Shown: one piece after another, positions 33,990 through 45,679 of the stretch
How the letters are laid out: each line of letters starts with the position of its first letter
Numbering within the stretch: the stretch's first letter is position 1
DNA from: Thysanoteuthis rhombus
Lineage: Eukaryota > Mollusca > Cephalopoda > Oegopsida > Thysanoteuthidae
Reading direction: 5' to 3'
Assembly (NCBI GenBank): GCA_963457665.1
Contig: OY735202.1
Coordinates: 50,208,281 to 50,272,280 of the forward strand
DNA length: 64,000 nt
Program-made: the position numbers and the translations under genes
Notes under the pieces: model-generated
Database searches by the model: none
The model's input: only the letters and a program-made list of their open reading frames with translations
Told to the model about the DNA's origin: nothing

Positions 33990-35390
33990 CAGTGCCCCCT
34001 ACTCTGTGTGCGGTTTCTTTTTCCACGGTCTCAGTTACCTGAGGTCAACCCCAGAAATAGCAATTCACAGGTTTTCACTTAATAATGGTCCCAAACCACA
34101 AGAGCAGCGATGCTGACAATTTGGATAAACCAAAGAAAAGCTATAAATTTATTCTTTCAATTGAAAAAGTGAAAGTTCTTGACTTAATAAGCTTGACTGT
34201 GCTAAGGTCAAACTCCCTTGCTTCATTAAAATCTAAAAAGTGAGCAAAACAGAATTCATTTCTCTATACAACATTATTCCAAAACTATATGTCTCATTTC
34301 AACTCCTTTATTAATAGTTCCTATAAATGGGGTTTGCTAACTTTAGCAGAAACAAGCCGGAGTGAATTTGTCATCAGTTTTTTAGTATATAACTGTATCA
34401 CTTTTATTTGTGCATGATGTCACTCATTTTTCTTCTGGTCATAGTCATCCATCATTGTTACATACAAAAGTCAAAATTCATTTGCATGAGTTCAACAAAA
34501 GAAAGAAAGAAAGGCTTACACAGCTTAATGGTTAATCTGCCAGTAGTGTTGAAAGCAACAAAGAATGGAAAGGCCTGCTCAGCCTAATGAATAATCTGCC
34601 ACTGACCTCAAAACCAAGAAAAGTTGTTTTGCTCCGAGTTTGAATTGACCCCAAAATCTACCGATGTCTAGCAGAACGCCCCACACTACTGAGCTACAGA
34701 AGCATTACTGAAAATTGAAATTTATTTGTAATTATAAATGACATGGTCCAACAAATACCTCAAAATCACTGATAAATATCTACTGCCTTTTTATAATTTT
34801 CATATTTTTATTTTGTCTAATGGGTCTGATATTATATTAACTGTTTTAATGACATCCTTAGTAGCAAGGTAATTTTCCCTGAAGAGAAAAATGAATATAT
34901 ATACTTGTTATCATATAAGAATAATATTTTTTTTGTACCAGAAATCCAATATTTGCAGAAAAAAGAATTGAGAGAAACGCAAGTTGACATGACATGAAGT
35001 CATGGAATCAATCTTTCTTTTTCCCTCTCTCTCTCTCTCTTATTCATGTCTAAAATTCTGAAATCTCGAATTCTATATCTAACTTATTGTGATGATAAAG
35101 TCAATTCTCTAGAGGTCTGACAATAAGAAATTAAATTGTTGGCTAAGATCTATGGTAAGAATGAATCTTTTATCTGTCACATAACTTTTATTACAGTATA
35201 TTGCTAAAACTGTTCTAGCCTATAATTTGCTGTTGTTAAACTCTTATTGTGCCTTATTTTTAAAAAAGGCTTTATCAATGGTATGTATGTATAAGAAAAA
35301 CATAGTATATGTAGGGTTCGGTACTATCCACAGTTTTGGCATCCATTGGGGTCTTGTAGCATGTCCCTTTCAGATAAAGGGGGTCTACTG
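33990..35390 (+). mobile_element. pogo/Tigger-type transposon, both ends, disrupted transposase
   Basis: The left end is CAGTGCCCCCTACTC (33990), preceded by TA, then GCGGTTTC, TTTTTCCACGGTCTCAGTTA and CCTGAGGTCAACC. The right end is GATAAAGGGGGTCTACTG (35390), followed by TA. An ATG at 34085 opens MVPNHKSSDADNLDKPKKSY, continuing KFILSIEKVKVLDLI, the start of a Tigger transposase with its CENP-B/psq-type helix-turn-helix. 35130-35170 reads EIKLLAKIYGKNESFIC, the next part of the same domain. Between them lie about 930 bp of unrelated sequence including a SINE-like piece, and the catalytic domain is missing. Ends and ORF start closely resemble mammalian Tigger1/MER2 as I remember them. Confidence 0.82.
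34505..34715 (-). repeat. tRNA-like SINE inserted in the Tigger element
   Basis: On minus, TGTAGCTCAGTAGTGTGGGG resembles a tRNA box A region, and GGTCAATTCAAACTCGG a degenerate box B. Downstream are two similar stretches (GGCTTACACAGCTTAATGG and GGCCTGCTCAGCCTAATGA on plus) that form an internal duplication. Confidence 0.55.
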
Positions 35391-35918
35391 TAATTTAAGA
35401 AAAAGAGATTCTGTTAATAACATTAAAAATTAAAATTTCAGACCTATTTTCTTTATTGTCTAACTTGCAGTTTAAACCAAATTCACTCCAATTCTGATCA
35501 CAAGCCAAAATATTTTTCAGGAGCCAGCTTCTTCATGGTACAGAGGAAGCGCTTTCATTATAATCATGGATAATGTGATCAAACAGTCATTGAAATCAAA
35601 ACTAGATATTTTGAAGCATTTTATCTAAAATTGATCAAAAATCCATATTAATTTTTTTACTACGTAAAGTTGTTTATGATAATGAATTTAATAACATAAC
35701 AATGAATGAAAGTTTATAAAAATTAATGACCAACTGACACCTCAAATTTCAGCAAAGCAGTGTAAAGTTTCTAGCAAATTAATGTAATTTGTGCAAAACC
35801 GTATGAAATAGAGGCCTCTGTCCCACCTTAATCAAAGAGCTCCCACATGCCCATATTTTTTAGAGTATATCTCGAATGGTAAAGATTCAAAACAAAAATC
35901 ATTATTTTTTTAAAAATA

Positions 35919-36203
35919 GGTTTAGCTAGTCACTCAATAGACACTATCATGTGACCAATATCATTTTGTTTGGGAAGATCAATGAATCAGTTACTTCTCT
36001 TATTTTTTGTTGGATCACTAAAATGTATTCATGTTTGTATCCTGAAACTTCAGACTATTGCGGTTACTACCCAACAAAAGGTGAGAGAAGTTATATCCAT
36101 TGTGCACACCTTTTTCTAATTTTTTAATTGATCAACCCCAACACAGCGTGCTGCCAAAAGACATCTATTAGTTTCTATTAAGTGACAAACCAGACCTGTT
36201 TAT
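35919..36203. repeat. R1 inverted pair, short form (copy 9)
   Basis: TTTAGCTAGTCACTCAATAG at the left is mirrored by CTATTAAGTGACAAACCAGA at the right. Only the outer 110-150 bp of each arm is present, meeting near 36045. Confidence 0.8.
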
Positions 36204-36911
36204 AAAAATCTTCACTTTTATGAGTTTGATTTTTTCATTCTATTCACAATAGGAAGAAAATTCATAATTATTAGCCAATTTTTAGTGGCAAAATTCTGGA
36301 AGTTCTGAAAGTTCAGCAACTGTTTCAAAATACAATATGCAAGACAAGATTTACTTATTCTATGACAGTATTATAGATACATGACATTATATTTTCACAA
36401 AGTAAAGGCCAGCACTAGTGGAACACTCAACTGTTCACCTTGCTTTAGCTAAATTCATTGCTAATCACGATTACTATAATCTGTTTTTGTCAAAGCATCA
36501 CAATGGTATGTCTTTGCTTCTTACCTGCTCTTTGGAGGGTTTTTATCACCAGCCTTGCCATCTATTACATATGCCATTTGCTGCCATTGTGTGTGTAGTC
36601 TGCAACAGAAGACAGCATTTTTTCCACTACAATAACCAATTGCACAAACTGTAAAAAAAGAAAACCAATTTTCATGCTGAGTTAATGGCTCATTGTCATC
36701 CTTCCTTGATCACTTTTTTTCATTCAAATCTTCATTACTTTATTTCATTTTTCTTGCTGTACAGAAAAAGAATGAACAAACTTCTTGAAAAGAAAGAAAT
36801 GATCTTAATATCCTCTAATTTTCCTTTTTTCTTGTCTGTTTCTTTTTATCCTAATAATATCTAACTTAAATAAAAATCAATAATTCCAAAGTTTTGACTG
36901 AATCATTATTA

Positions 36912-36945
<34 letters not shown>

Positions 36946-37084
36946 CATTAATAATAATAATAATATTGTTGTTGTCATTGTCATTGCTGCTGCCACTATA
37001 TACTTTTGATTTCAGCATCTATCCATTCTTGACCAGGTCACTACCTAGAACCTTAGGCAAGCAAGGATGTAGTGATATATCTAT
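36204..37084. other. No gene; (ATT)n microsatellite at 36904-36962
   Basis: The frame at 36418-36654 shows no motif I recognise. The ATT tract explains the poly-Leu/Ile frame over it. Confidence 0.5.
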
Positions 37085-37770
37085 ATTTATTAAATCTTTT
37101 GAGTGAAAATACATAATTGTTGACGTGAACAAAACTTTTCATATAATATAGGCTGTACTTGTGAATACATTTTTCTGAGTTTTCCTGAAGGCTTGGTTTG
37201 CCAGGAATTTTTTCTTACCAAAGTATCATTCCCTTTTTTGATGATTCCCGATGCTCCAACAATCACAGCTATTGTACTGTTTTTCACCATCCATATTTTT
37301 TTCTATTTCTTTGTACTTGGAGATCTTATCAAATTCCTTTACAGCTACATTTTGATCTGCAGGTAATGCAATACCTATCAGTAAACAGTATCTCAGTCTT
37401 AGATTTCATCACAATGGCAGGCTTATTGTGAAGTGACAAGTCCTGGAAGATTGTTATGTCATTTATTCCAGTCACAGGTTCTGGCTTGTGTTTGAAACAA
37501 TTCTCCCTGGATTTCACCCCAAATAACAGCAGATTTTCCAGTGAATGTATTGACCAACTCTGTCGTGCCTATTTTAGTATTCATTAGGTGCAAGAACAGA
37601 GCAGCCTGCCACAAGGTGATCTATTGTTCCAATTGATTTTTTGCATATTCTGCACTGTTTCTTAGAACATTGGCAATATGCAGGGCTTGAACTAGGTTTG
37701 ATATCTTGATATAGTCTAATTTCTTACATAATACGATCACATTCAACACATGAGGCTTATCTATGATAAT
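37085..37770 (-). mobile_element. LINE relic: C-terminal region after reverse transcriptase
   Basis: Minus-strand frames include KYKEIEK and TIAVIVGASGIIKKGNDTLV. These parallel the K(Y)KDLxxEIxxMW and VPVVVGALGxIKKG blocks near the end of a widespread LINE ORF. Stops interrupt it between the blocks. Confidence 0.65.
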
Positions 37771-38895
37771 ATAGAATTAATTGCTATTAAGTAGGATACA
37801 TTGATATCTTAGTAATGAAAAAATCAACATAAAACATTTTAAAAAACCACACATATTCAGAATATAATCACATATTTCAAGTTCTAATTTGAATGAGTTC
37901 AAGATAAGGTTTACTTATTTTACTTATGTTTCTTAGAACATTTGCTTGGTTGGTACAAAAGAAGATTTTGAATTCGGTGATGATGTTGAAGATGATTGTT
38001 GTTGTTGTTATTTATTTATTATCAAAATTTGTACTACATTCAAATTTTCAGTCTGTTTAAAATCATATTTTATTTACATGAAATAAATTATTGACAAAGC
38101 AGATTCTGTTATCAAACAGTTTATTGTTTCCAAATTAGTCAGTCCCAAACACTTTATTTCAAGTAATTACAATAAGTTCATAATACTATGTAAACAACAT
38201 AAATACATGCTACTCTTGGTTGTACCTATTTTGTATTATATTTTTTTTGATTTTACAAAATGACATTTTACACAATGATAGAATAGAGTGGGTTGAATTT
38301 TCTAAATTCTAAAATGAGGATTGAAAAAAGATTCAAAATAAATTCAAAATCGATGAAAAAAATATCAAATCAAATTATAATCAACAAACCGTATGTAAAA
38401 ATTATTCTCATCATTATTTTTTACCTTTCTTTCATTTTCAAAATACAATTACATATATGTTTTCTATTTCATTTAAAAAATTTTTAGTGGAATAAAAACA
38501 GTATTACCAGTTAAGGTGTTTTTTCGAATTTGTGAGTCCAGTGTCAACAATATTGAGAATGTTTTTTTGGGGGGGGGAGTTCCATGATTTGTAGTCCTGT
38601 GTTGCCAATTTAGATGTTTTTTTTTTCAATTTTTCAATCGAGAGTGACTTCCAATATTTGAAAAATCACATCTCACTGGGTTTTTATAATAATTGTATGG
38701 TTTTTATCCATCAAAAATCATACAAACACTTACAAAAAACATTTGTCCAACTTTCGCGATACAACCTGTTAGTCAGAACGCAACCCAGTTATGAGTTGGG
38801 GAGAACTTGCATATCCTTTGCCTAACACTATCAGCCAGTTATTGTAATCAGAAAGACCCTGTCCGAAAGTGATTATAATTAGTGGCTGCCTCTGT
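37771..38895. other. No recognisable feature; G10 run near 38568
   Basis: AT-rich sequence with a short GTT/ATT tract near 37990. Confidence 0.5.
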
Positions 38896-38897
38896 AT

Positions 38898-39312
38898 TTG
38901 AAACCGTCAACCAGGTTTCTTTAGTTTTCAAGTGAGTCTGGCTGGCTGGCTGGCTGGCTATCTATGTGTTACACCTACTGGCTGCCCTAACTGAACTAAT
39001 GGACTGAAAATTTAAACATTTGCTCATTATGTCTACAAAAAACATTTTGTTTTTATTTTTTAGAAACTCACATCCAAAAAGTTGAGTGTTCTCTTTGAAG
39101 AGTAAGTTCATGCTAAATTGGTCCCTTAGTTTGTGTCAAGCAGCATTCACACTTATTTTTTGAAAATTTAGACTTTTTTTTGATCACTGCCCAACAAAAG
39201 ATGAATAAGAGAAATAACTTATTCATTGATCCTTTTTCCAAATTTTAATTGATTGCTCCTAATATGGCATGCATTGGTCCGGTGATGGTTTCTATTGAAT
39301 GACTAACCAGAC
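38898..39312 (-). repeat. R1 copy 10 (reverse, full length)
   Basis: TTGAAACCGTCAACCAGGTT to CTATTGAATGACTAACCAGA, with a short (CTGG) tract at 38938-38959. Confidence 0.85.
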
Positions 39313-39790
39313 TTTTCTTTTGTTCTTTTTAATGTATATATTGATATACAAACACTGAAGCTATTAAGACAATTAGCTTGCAAATGAGGCTACTAAGCAA
39401 TCATATGGCAGTATACCTAAGCAGTCCAACATATTCAATCCTATGGCCCATAATCAAATATTCCACCATAACTCTGAGTACTTCAGCTGTTCTAGCTTGA
39501 AGCAAAGCATTTATTTCATGAGTAATATGAGACAGAAAATCATATTGGAGAGAGATGCAACTTGCAATTTTAACAAGGTGTGAAACACAAGATAAAAAGA
39601 AGAGAGCAGTAGTAAGTAATTAAACACAAGAGGATTAAGTAATTCCTGTAATGCTGCGATCAGCCAACATTTCAGACAGGTAAGATGATAGGGCATTTTG
39701 CGTTCAGTGCAGCTGGTGTCTCTCAGTAAGTAGTCTGAAAAAATCAAGCATATACACTTGTCTGGACTGCATCTACTCTAGTGGTAGTGT
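39313..39790. other. No recognisable feature
   Basis: AT-rich sequence without credible coding potential. Confidence 0.45.
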
Positions 39791-40005
39791 GCTGACCATG
39801 TTGCAAGAATGTCAGACAACCGCTGGACATCACAAATCGAAATGTAGTTCTTAGAGCTTATATGTAGAATTGCATCCAGCAGAAAATAAGATGGTGTAAT
39901 GATTAAGACTGGTTCAGGAAAGATGCCAAAGATAGAGAGATCTGTCCGATTTTGATCAATGCCCAATGATGGACATTATAAGGCTGCTGCTGCTGATGAT
40001 AATTC
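39791..40005 (+). mobile_element. LINE 3' end, diverged
   Basis: CTGACCATGTTGCAAGAATG and TCAGACAACCGCTGGACATC match the GHVARMADNRWT block. It ends CCCAATGATGGACATTATAA followed by GGCTGCTGCTGCTGATGATA. Confidence 0.7.
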
Positions 40006-40114
40006 ATTGAAGCATATAGTCAACCCTTATTTTATATAATGTTTATAGAATTTTAAAAACTATCTATCAACTTATCTTCAGGCACCTACTATAAAACTAT
40101 AGTTAATAACCTAA

Positions 40115-40260
40115 GCTTACAAACTAATTTACGAATGTAATGAGTTCAATCCTCACTGTGTGTCCCACTGTTCTGGCCTTGTTCCAGACTTAGCTAAGCG
40201 TACTAAACCTATCAATCCATTGATCTCAGTTTGCTAATATCCGTCCCTAAAATGATCAGT
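40115..40260 (+). repeat. Possible tRNA-like SINE
   Basis: AATGAGTTCAATCCTCACTG resembles a box B, and the body shares AGACTTAGCTAAGCG with the 27345 unit. Confidence 0.35.
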
Positions 40261-40449
40261 TCCTCTGTACATATAGATATCTAATAAGATTAACTTTATC
40301 TGGCACCAGGCCAGAATGGTGTACTAGACAAGCTCACTAAGCATTACCCCATGGCGCGTTGCCCTATCTCTCTATAGATATATTTATTTCTCTGTACATC
40401 TTGATTCTTTATATATATCCAGAAAGTATCCAGCCAATAATAATCAGAG

Positions 40450-40900
40450 AAAAAATACCCTACTTAGAGCGATGATGCCTCTATCCCTTTATTTCTCTTG
40501 GGACATTAACCATTCATCTCAGCGTCAATTCCAAACACTCTGCAAAGTCCTCTCTAGCTGTTTCATCGTATTTGTCCTAATCTTGTCCACAGTCTTGAAT
40601 CTCCTTACTTTCAATGGCAATTCTAGTTTTGGGAAAAGCCAGAAGTTGCTGGGAGCCAAATCTGGACTGTGCAGAGGGTCTGACCTGGGTGACACAATGT
40701 TTTGTCAAAAAAAACCTGCACTAGACATGAAGAATGAACATACTTGGCCATTATTAATGTGATGGTTACACATTGCACAAGCTCCCTCAATGGCATCTCA
40801 CTGCTAACTGAACAACGCCACAGGAGAGAGCATGTCCCTCTTACAGCTAGAATTCTGTTTCATCTGTTGGAATCTTAAGAATGGGTGACTTTTCAACCAC
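40450..40900 (-). mobile_element. Mariner-like transposase C-terminal relic
   Basis: Minus-strand readings give SPDLAPSNFWLFPKLELPLK and VRRFKTVDKIRTNTMKQLER, matching SPDLAPxDFxLFPxLK followed by xRRFxSxxxI. The last catalytic aspartate is replaced by asparagine (SN). No inverted end was located. Confidence 0.7.
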
Positions 40901-41270
40901 AACTGTTCTTCTTATGGTTGGGGTACATTTTGTTTGGCTTTATAATGAGTTCGAGAATAAATGATTAATTTGTCTTTCTTACATCACTGGAAAGACAGAA
41001 GAAAAAAATGAATGCGGCTCAGTTTCATTTTCAACTAGTGTTATCTTTTCATATCAATTGTTCTTAAAATCTAAGCTTTCTCTCGTAAATCAAAATCAAA
41101 ATTGATTGGTTTATTGTTTACTTAGATTTTGAATTGTGTCTTATTGTTTAGTTTTTCTATTCTTTTTTATTATAATGTTATGATTATTATTCAGTTTCTG
41201 TTTATTGCTATTCTATGAGTCTTAACGCTTCTTTTTTAATTTTTTACTGTTGATATTTTTAATGTCCTTG

Positions 41271-41277
<7 letters not shown>

Positions 41278-41321
<44 letters not shown>
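41278..41321. repeat. (TA)n microsatellite
   Basis: About 22 TA units within the T-rich region that accompanies the Penelope-like relic. Confidence 0.95.
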
Positions 41322-41324
<3 letters not shown>

Positions 41325-41684
41325 TAGTTTCCTGTTTTATTGTTTTGGTTTTAGACTTATTTTAGTTTCTTTTACCTTGAGTTTTCAGGATAAATTTTAT
41401 TTTTTTATTTTTTCCAATGAGAGGTTGTTATGTTGGGTCTCATGATTTCTTTCTCATTGTTAACATTTTTTGGTTTGTTAGTTCAACTGTTATCATTAAT
41501 AAACTGAGGTTATGTTTCTTTCAAGTTTTTTAGGGTGAATTTCATTTTGTGTCTGCAAGTTATAGCTATTTCTGATTTTTAGTTCAAGAGATTTTCCTTG
41601 CAATTGAATCTTATCAAATAAAATTTCTCTTAAAGGCATTGCAAAATTTTGAAAATAGACTTCAAATTGCTGTCATTTTTTTTT

Positions 41685-41950
41685 TTATTTATTAATATCC
41701 ACCTTACAGTAGATGCCTACCTTCAGAAAAAAATTGGAGACAGAGATGTCATTTTTACAATGTTTACGTGTGAATGATTTTATGCGGTTGACTAGTTTTG
41801 TTTTAAATGGAGTTTGTGATATGCTGAAGTAGAATTTTGATTCATTTGGGTTTTCTAGGGTGGAGATTTTTGCCTTGTAGACTATTCCAGATGATAGGCT
41901 TTTGTTTCCTTTTTCTACGTTCCTGAAGTCTTTTGCATTTTTCATTTTTT
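41685..41950 (-). mobile_element. Penelope-like element relic: GIY-YIG endonuclease segment
   Basis: Minus-strand frame gives GIVYKAKISTLENPNESKFY followed by FSISQTPFKTKLVNRIKSFT. This aligns with NIVYxAxVST, KFYIGLTEGPFKTRxxNH and KSF of Penelope GIY-YIG domains. YIG has become FSI and the catalytic region is degraded. The T-rich stretch at 40940-41680 lies 3' of it and may be its noncoding end. Confidence 0.6.
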
Positions 41951-43055
41951 TTACTTTTGTGTTAGTTTTTTATTTGATTTTAGTCAAAATAATGATACTA
42001 TGAGCTTATATGAATGAAAAGTTTTGCCCCAAAATGCAAGAGACTTTTGTGCCAACTTACTTGAGCAGTAACATCACTACCCACATTTGTATCAGTTTTT
42101 GACAGTTTTGAAAATAAGTACATATCAATCGATGTATCAGAGAATAATACCACAGCAGTAAGTATGATAGCTAACTTATAAAACCAGATGTCTATGTGTG
42201 CATATGTATGTGTATGTGTGTGTGTTTTATTTCTTATGATATATGCAAATAGCTACCAAGATAATCAACAAAATGAATGGAAAAAGTTGGAGAAAGAGGT
42301 GCTTTGTAGCAAGTAATGTTAGATAGATAAATAGATAGAAATGTGCTTTATTTCTTTCTTCATTTTCATTGGAATAAAATTCATAGCAACAATGTTCTTC
42401 TCAAGTAGATATTTGCATCAATCACAAAATCTTTGTCTATAGCCTGCATTTTAAATCATCAGTTTGGTAAAGTAATTTATAGCAAAACATTTGTGCTTCA
42501 AAATAGCAAGGAATGATAGTATAACAAAAACCAATAAAGGTAGTTCATTCAGATAAAATAGAAACTCTGTGGTGGGTATAGTGAACAATATAGATTTAAA
42601 GCTAAACACAGTATTTTTTTTTATAAAGACCCGTAGGATGTAGATTTACAAACCTTTCAAAGTAATCTATGTTGTGGGAAAGCTAACAACTAATCTTTTT
42701 TAATTTAGAGCACTAAAGAATTTGAGAGACAAAAGATGATATCCAGGATTTTCTTTCTTCAGACCACTCTTATTTTGCTCATCTTTTCTCAATATCAGGC
42801 AAGCTGGAGGACTAACATCAAAGGTCCCTACAAAATTCATTCATTCATAAGCTGTTTCACTCAGGCCTGTAAATTGAATATTTATAGATATACTCTCTTT
42901 GAGCCAAAACTTACTACATTTACACAACCAATTTTTCAACACCCTTAACAATATCAGTTTTAGTTAGGTCATACCCCTCCCTTATTTTAAAGTTATCAAT
43001 GTAGTTAGAGTCCACAGAGGTTGCACTTAAATAATGAACATTTGGCATCTATTTG
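41951..43055. other. No recognisable feature
   Basis: AT-rich sequence; a short (TG)n tract near 42200 and no supported gene. Confidence 0.45.
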
Positions 43056-43059
43056 GAGA

Positions 43060-43300
43060 ATCGAGCTTAACATCACATGGAGAGACCGCCACAGCACAGT
43101 ATTTTAAATAAAAAACAGGAGTCCAAGACATCATAGAATCCATTAGGAAACTCAAATGGTAATGGACTGGTCACGTTGCTAGATGAATTGGACATGCTCA
43201 GAAACTAAGCTCCACGATACCCAGGATTGAGAGGTCTGGCAGATCCTAAAGACGGTCTTTGTCCAATGATGGACAATAAAAGACTGATGATAATGAACTG
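43060..43300 (+). mobile_element. RTE-like LINE 3' end
   Basis: TCACATGGAGAGACCGCCAC, GAGTCCAAGACATCATAGAA and CTGGTCACGTTGC parallel 20225-20345. It ends CCAATGATGGACAATAAAAG then ACTGATGATAATGA. A deletion removes the segment after GHVA. Confidence 0.75.
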
Positions 43301-44605
43301 AAAAAAATCCATTTTGCCAGACCAATAGAGTTCAGATAATAATTTCAATAAAAAACCTCTAACCCATAAATTATGTATACCTCATATCTTGAAAGCATCT
43401 GTTTGAAACTTAAATAAAACAAATATTAATCATGAATTAAATAATTAAAGGCAATATAATGATATAAATGACACATTTTAATAGTATAAATCATCCTGAT
43501 ACTGGTATTTTAATTATACACACAGTGCTGAACTTACAAAGAAATTTTAAGCACTACCACTCAGAACATAATCAATTGTATGATTTTCTTTTGTGCTATA
43601 CAGCAAAGCAGAAAGATCTGAAAGAAATATAGGCTTGCATTAACACTTAACACCACTATTGACACCTGTAGTTAGCTTGGAAGCCATTACCAGGGGTAAA
43701 TATAAGCAAATTAGGCAAAGAATTTTACAAAGTCGATGGAGTAGTAACAAAAACTGCAGTATTAAGAGATGACTCTGCACATAACACCAATTGTGGTCAC
43801 TCAGTGAACTAGTGTAAATTCAAGTGTCTGCTTGTAATTTTGTCCAGATTAAAAGAGGTGCAGGACCATCAGTTGCTGGAAAATTGGTGGTTTACATGTA
43901 GTCGAGTAATCATTGAGTCATATTTTTTGTTTTTAACACATTTTAACCAATAAACTAACCAACTTTTTCTAAGTGCAAGTCTCAATCGGTAACCTTCCAG
44001 GAGTTTCAAGTTGGTATTTACTGAACTGAGTTTAATTTGGCACATAATGTTTACTGTGACATGTCCAGTAAGAACTGAACTTGCAATAGTAGTAATGGTC
44101 TGTGAGATTATCCTTTTAAACACAACTCCATAGCAAAGTGACCATGCAGTTTTAGATAGAACAACTTATATAACTCAGGGCATGTATGATCTGGGTAGAT
44201 TTTCTTGCCTATAAATTCTTGCAAAATGTGGTAAAATATAATTTGAAAATAAAATTATGATCAAGTAGTACTTATCTGTGTCATATTGGAGTTTTGGTTG
44301 AAGGAGGAGTGATTTCTCATACAACAATCACAGTTTGAAGTTTTTAGAATTCAACCAAGGAGCCTCACCATGCCTTTCAACCCTACTTGGATGGTCTGAG
44401 GATTATGGGTTTTTTATTTGCTGTCCCTAGATATTTATCTATAGGTCCTTTCTGCTGGGAAGCCGGGATGGGAATATATATTCTGGGTAGATTTTATTAC
44501 CTTTTTTTTTTGTTTTGCTTTGAATTTACAGCTATAAACAATAAAAAAAATTCAAGTTCTAGCCTTACTGATCTGTTTAGGTAGGTAAGAGAGAAGGGCT
44601 GTAAG
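43301..44605. other. No recognisable feature
   Basis: AT-rich sequence; no exon-like frame with splice support. Confidence 0.45.
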
Positions 44606-44609
44606 ACAG

Positions 44610-44860
44610 AGACAGAAAAACAGGGAGAGGCCATGTCACAGGAATGGCAGACAATCAATGGACATTACAACTCACAACATGGATCCCCAGAGATTACATG
44701 CACAACTGAGGCCGACAAAGAACTAGATGGAGAGGCAAGCTAGATAAATTCAGAAAGTACTGGCTCCACGACACACATGACAGAGGAGTATGGCAAATCC
44801 TGGGGAAGGTCCATGTCCAACGACAGACGTAAAGAGACTGATAATGATGATGATATAACT
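44610..44860 (+). mobile_element. RTE-like LINE 3' end
   Basis: GAGAGGCCATGTCACAGGAA and TGGCAGACAATCAATGGACA match GHVARMADN, followed by the CCCCAGAGATTACATGCACA block. The tail is GAGACTGATAATGATGATGA. Confidence 0.75.
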
Positions 44861-44986
44861 CAGAGATGTATCTACATACCATTTTTTGTCATATCTAGCA
44901 CCTCTCTTCAAAATTGAACTTACTCCTCTCCTTCTGCACATTTTATGCAACTAATACTCCAAACAGTGAAATCAAAGTAGCTGTGT

Positions 44987-45345
44987 AGGGGGTGATCAAT
45001 TAAAAAAATTGTGAAAAGGATCATCAATGAATAAGTTACTTCTCTTGCCTTTTCTTGACAACTAAATTTTCTGATTTTTCAAAAAAGAAGCATGAATGCT
45101 GCCAGACACAAACTAAGGGACAAATTTATTATAGAATTACATTGCAAATTGTGCCCCCACTGAAACCTATCTAACGGAGAATTTTATTTTTTAAAAAACT
45201 GTTTTTTCTAGACTTTTTTTACTAGAGTAAATTTTGGGCCCTTTAGCTCCATTGGTATAGCCTATATGTATGATACATAGGGAGCCAGCAAGATGAACTT
45301 AGAAACTTCAGAAACCTATGTTAACAGCTTGGTTGACAGTTTGGA
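44987..45345 (+). repeat. R1 copy 11 (forward, 5' truncated)
   Basis: Starts at GGGGGTGATCAATT, carries GAATAAGTTACTTCTCTTGC and GCATGAATGCTGCCAGACAC and ends GCTTGGTTGACAGTTT. Confidence 0.8.
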
Positions 45346-45679
45346 TTAGCGTTTTCTTATAGAACTGGTCAAAAATATAAACTATTTGAAAAGGTCAGCC
45401 ATCATCAGATAATCCAATGACTTCCATCTTTCATCCCAACTGCAGTGCCCTATGAAAGGTTTTTTCTGAAATTCTCACTAAAACGACTTACTGATAATTT
45501 ATCTAACTTGGCACACCAAAAGCTCGAGTTGAAGTCCACTGTCTTATGATGGCAGATGCTTTCCATTTTTTTCTTGTTCACACACAATGCAATAGGCCTG
45601 TTTAGAGGCTTCTTATCTATTCAATGAGAGGTATCGGTCATAGCTACAACACCAACTAATCAGCAAAGAAACATTCCTC

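Noticed and set aside
33990-35390. Vertebrate contamination or misassembly as the source of the Tigger-like sequence
   Set aside because: The element has TA on both sides, is itself interrupted by sequence with the local character, and lies between repeats typical of this window. Contamination would not give a single clean insertion. Read-level checks could still overturn this.
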